A stretch of 64,000 nt of DNA, taken from the NCBI GenBank assembly GCA_903893815.1, contig CAITNS010000018.1:62001-126000 (forward strand), read 5' to 3'. Position 1 is the first letter of the stretch; every line of letters begins with the position of its first letter. The notes beneath the pieces are model-generated. The model saw only the letters and a program-made list of their open reading frames with translations, searched no databases and was not told the DNA's origin. Of the stretch, positions 62,123 to 64,000 are shown piece by piece. The position numbers and the translations under genes are program-made. Source of the stretch: an uncultured Bacteroidota bacterium (lineage in GTDB: Bacteria; Bacteroidota; Bacteroidia; B-17B0; Aurantibacillaceae).

Positions 62123-62965
62123 ATGTCCATTTTAATTGCCGATAGTGGTTCTACAAAAACAGACTGGGTTCTGTTAGATAATAATAATATTATACTTCAA
62201 TTTCAAACGATTGGTTTTAATCCCTATTTTCAAAGTAGTGATGATATTTATACCGAAATAAAAAATAAGTTAATTCCTGTACTGCATGATCAATTGCATG
62301 CTATTAAGCATATAGCTTATTACGGGGCAGGTTGTTCAACTCCCGAAAAGACACAAGTTGTTAAGCAAGGTTTATACTTGGCTTTTGGAAATATTCACTC
62401 CGAAGTTAATCATGATTTATTGGCTGCTGCGAGAGCGCTATGTGGTAAAGAAAAAGGCATAGCCTGTATTTTAGGAACAGGTAGCAATAGCTGCTTATAC
62501 GATGGAAAGGAAGTAACCGAAAATGTGCCATCGGTTGGTTATTTATTTGGCGACCATGGAAGCGGTGCAACTATTGGAAGAACTTTTGTACAACATTATT
62601 TTGATGGCAATCTGCCAATTCATTTAATAACTGCTTTTGAAAGTTCAGGATATCAAAGAGAAATTATTTTAGAAAACGTATACAAAAAACCAATGCCAAG
62701 CAAATACCTAGCAAGCATTGTCAAGTTTTTATCTGATTATAACAACGACAGTTATATTAAAGCTTTAATCAAAAACTGTTTCTTAGATTTTTTTGATGCT
62801 CAAGTGTCAAAATATACAGACGCTAAAAACTTGCCTATAAATTCTGTTGGATCAATTGGCTTTTATTATAAAGAATTATTAGCAGATGCCGCCAAAGAAA
62901 AAGGCTTTATAATTGGTAATATTATTAAATCACCAATCGACGGATTAATAAAATACCATAGCTAA
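62123..62965 (+). CDS. BadF/BadG/BcrA/BcrD-type ATPase, N-acetylglucosamine kinase-like
   Basis: This 280-residue sugar-kinase-fold (ASKHA) protein has the phosphate-1 motif ADSGSTKTDWVL near the N-terminus, phosphate-2 CILGTGSNSCLYDG near 112, and GYLFGDHGSGATIGR near 138. Bacteroidota members of this length are usually annotated as N-acetylglucosamine kinases that phosphorylate GlcNAc released from glycan turnover; specificity is inferred. The stop overlaps the start of the TauE gene by one base (TAATG), so the two are translationally coupled. Confidence 0.85.
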   Translation: MSILIADSGSTKTDWVLLDNNNIILQFQTIGFNPYFQSSDDIYTEIKNKLIPVLHDQLHAIKHIAYYGAGCSTPEKTQVVKQGLYLAFGNIHSEVNHDLLAAARALCGKEKGIACILGTGSNSCLYDGKEVTENVPSVGYLFGDHGSGATIGRTFVQHYFDGNLPIHLITAFESSGYQREIILENVYKKPMPSKYLASIVKFLSDYNNDSYIKALIKNCFLDFFDAQVSKYTDAKNLPINSVGSIGFYYKELLADAAKEKGFIIGNIIKSPIDGLIKYHS

Positions 62966-63741
62966 TGTCATTTATCATTATCCCATTAACCGCGTTAATT
63001 GCTTCTATTTTAACCTTTTTTTCGGGATTTGGACTAGGCACCATTTTATTACCTGTTTTTACAATCTATTATCCAGCTCCTATTGCTGTTGGATTAACTG
63101 CCATTGTTCATTTTTTGAATAATGCCTTTAAAATTGGACTAGTATACAAACATATTAATTGGAAAGTGGTATTGAAATTCGGAATACCGTCATTAATAGC
63201 AGCTTTATTAGGAGCTTTGGTATTAGAGAGATTATCAGAGTCAACACTTCATTTATATGCTTATCAATTAAACAACCACACTTTTCAAATCACTTTATTT
63301 AATGTATTAATTGGGACATTAATTATTTTCTTTTCGTTATTTGAGATAATTCCTTATTTCAAAAACTTAAGTTTTAATGAAAGTAAATTAACCGTAGGTG
63401 GTTTACTAAGTGGTTTTTTCGGGGGCCTTAGCGGACATCAAGGCGCCTTGCGCAGTGCCTTTTTAGTAAGATTAAATTTAAGTAAAGAAACTTTTGTATC
63501 AACAGGCACTGCTATTGCCTGTATTGTAGATGTTGGCAGAATGAGTATTTATGCGATGACTTTTAATTTTACACATGTTCAAAATAATTCAACCGTAATT
63601 TTAATGGCTGTAGCTGCTGCATTTTCAGGTGCATTAATTGGTAATAAATTATTAAAGAAAACAACTTTAGGATTTTTGAAATGGTTTGTAACCATCTTCA
63701 TGTTTAGCATTGCATTGCTAATGATATTAGGTATTTTATAA
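62965..63741 (+). CDS. TauE/SafE family membrane transporter
   Basis: This 258-residue inner-membrane protein of the TauE/SafE (sulfite/anion exporter) family has about eight hydrophobic segments. It has the family ALIASILTFFSGFGLGTILLPVF at the N-terminus and the mid-protein repeat VGGLLSGFFGGLSGHQGALRSAF. The substrate is unknown; sulfite, sulfoacetate or other organic anions are known for relatives. It is coupled to the upstream sugar-kinase-like gene and followed by a bidirectional terminator. Confidence 0.88.
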   Translation: MSFIIIPLTALIASILTFFSGFGLGTILLPVFTIYYPAPIAVGLTAIVHFLNNAFKIGLVYKHINWKVVLKFGIPSLIAALLGALVLERLSESTLHLYAYQLNNHTFQITLFNVLIGTLIIFFSLFEIIPYFKNLSFNESKLTVGGLLSGFFGGLSGHQGALRSAFLVRLNLSKETFVSTGTAIACIVDVGRMSIYAMTFNFTHVQNNSTVILMAVAAAFSGALIGNKLLKKTTLGFLKWFVTIFMFSIALLMILGIL

Positions 63742-63757
63742 TTAACAAAACGGTCAT

Positions 63758-63791
63758 AAAAAAAGACAACCCAATTGGATTGTCTTTTTTA
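63758..63791. terminator. Bidirectional terminator between TauE-like gene and rplT
   Basis: AAAAAAAGACAA pairs with TTGTCTTTTTT across a loop that contains CCAATTGG. T-runs on both strands fit both convergent genes. Confidence 0.8.
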
Positions 63792-63811
63792 TTCTATATC
63801 AGCAGTAAATT

Positions 63812-64000
63812 TTATTTTACTTGCTCAACAACTGCTTTGAAAGCTTCAGGATGATTCATTGCTAAATCAGCTAATACTTTACGATTTAAGTTGATGTTTT
63901 TAGCGTTTACTTTTCCAATAAACTCAGAATAACTCATTCCGTATTGACGAACACCTGCATTGATACGTTGTATCCATAATGAACGCATAGTACGTTTTTT
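63812..64000 (-). CDS. rplT: 50S ribosomal protein L20, C-terminal part
   Basis: The last 62 residues of L20 are present ([20 protein letters not shown] through [14 protein letters not shown]); the N-terminus lies beyond the right edge. The stretch matches L20, which binds 23S rRNA early in 50S assembly and in many bacteria regulates its own infC-rpmI-rplT operon. It is convergent with the TauE-like gene across the terminator. Confidence 0.95.
   Translation of the reverse strand, partial: KKRTMRSLWIQRINAGVRQYGMSYSEFIGKVNAKNINLNRKVLADLAMNHPEAFKAVVEQVK

Overview
The window looks like chromosomal DNA of a Bacteroidota bacterium. The evidence is its low G+C, two secreted proteins with type IX secretion (T9SS) C-terminal sorting domains, a fused SecDF, DUF4293 and DciA/DUF721 proteins, a 465-residue SpeA-type decarboxylase, a trifunctional MMPL/acyltransferase/methyltransferase, and promoters of the form TTG-N18..20-TAnnTTTG without Shine-Dalgarno sites. 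A finer placement (for example Flavobacteriia-like) cannot be supported from the sequence alone. No CRISPR array, insertion sequence transposase, prophage or rRNA gene was seen. One tRNA is present.

Layout. 1-14040 (minus strand) is a tightly packed operon for an ABC-exported surface glycan. In transcription order it holds Wzm-like permease, Wzt-like ATPase, two FkbM methyltransferases, a GT2-GT4 fusion, a GT10-like fucosyltransferase, two GT2s, a GT11 alpha-1,2-fucosyltransferase, a GT2, two GT4s and two FemAB/GNAT-like acyltransferases, the last running off the left edge. 14041-14650 is non-coding apart from tRNA-Ser(GCU) and three terminator-like hairpins. 14651-18912 encodes a peptide ABC importer (lipoprotein, two permeases, no ATPase). 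A T9SS FG-GAP protein, SecDF, RecF-DciA-IspH-exonuclease-unknown, UvrA, CarA-CHAP, Der and PurL follow to 38664.

38813-49283 holds two DUF4412-like paralogues, SpeA, DUF4293, AccB-AccC, a 59-residue membrane peptide, a VWA/MoxR-type AAA pair, a SiaC-like protein and an RluF-like pseudouridine synthase. 49357-64000 holds a secreted heme/copper monooxygenase-like protein, a DEAD-box helicase, RidA, an outer-membrane-like protein, an M3 peptidase, a J-domain/KTSC protein, a papain-fold candidate, the trifunctional lipid protein, a BadF-type kinase, a TauE/SafE transporter and the C-terminus of ribosomal protein L20.

Functional links. The glycan operon is self-contained for assembly and export: GTs build the chain, Wzt's C-terminal domain would recognise it, and Wzm/Wzt would export it. 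The presence of both GT10 and GT11 genes suggests a doubly fucosylated glycan. recF through the unknown gene at 28738 reads as one run of genes. accB-accC supply the biotin half of acetyl-CoA carboxylase.

The most unusual non-coding content is a series of palindromic intergenic repeats built from short repeated words (eight word-types, ten sites). It includes two copies of a GC-rich nested palindrome, and one repeat arm appears to donate the -33 element of the neighbouring promoter. Several -7 boxes lie only 4-7 nt from start codons, which suggests leaderless mRNAs. Family names are from recognition of motifs in the translations; no database search was run.
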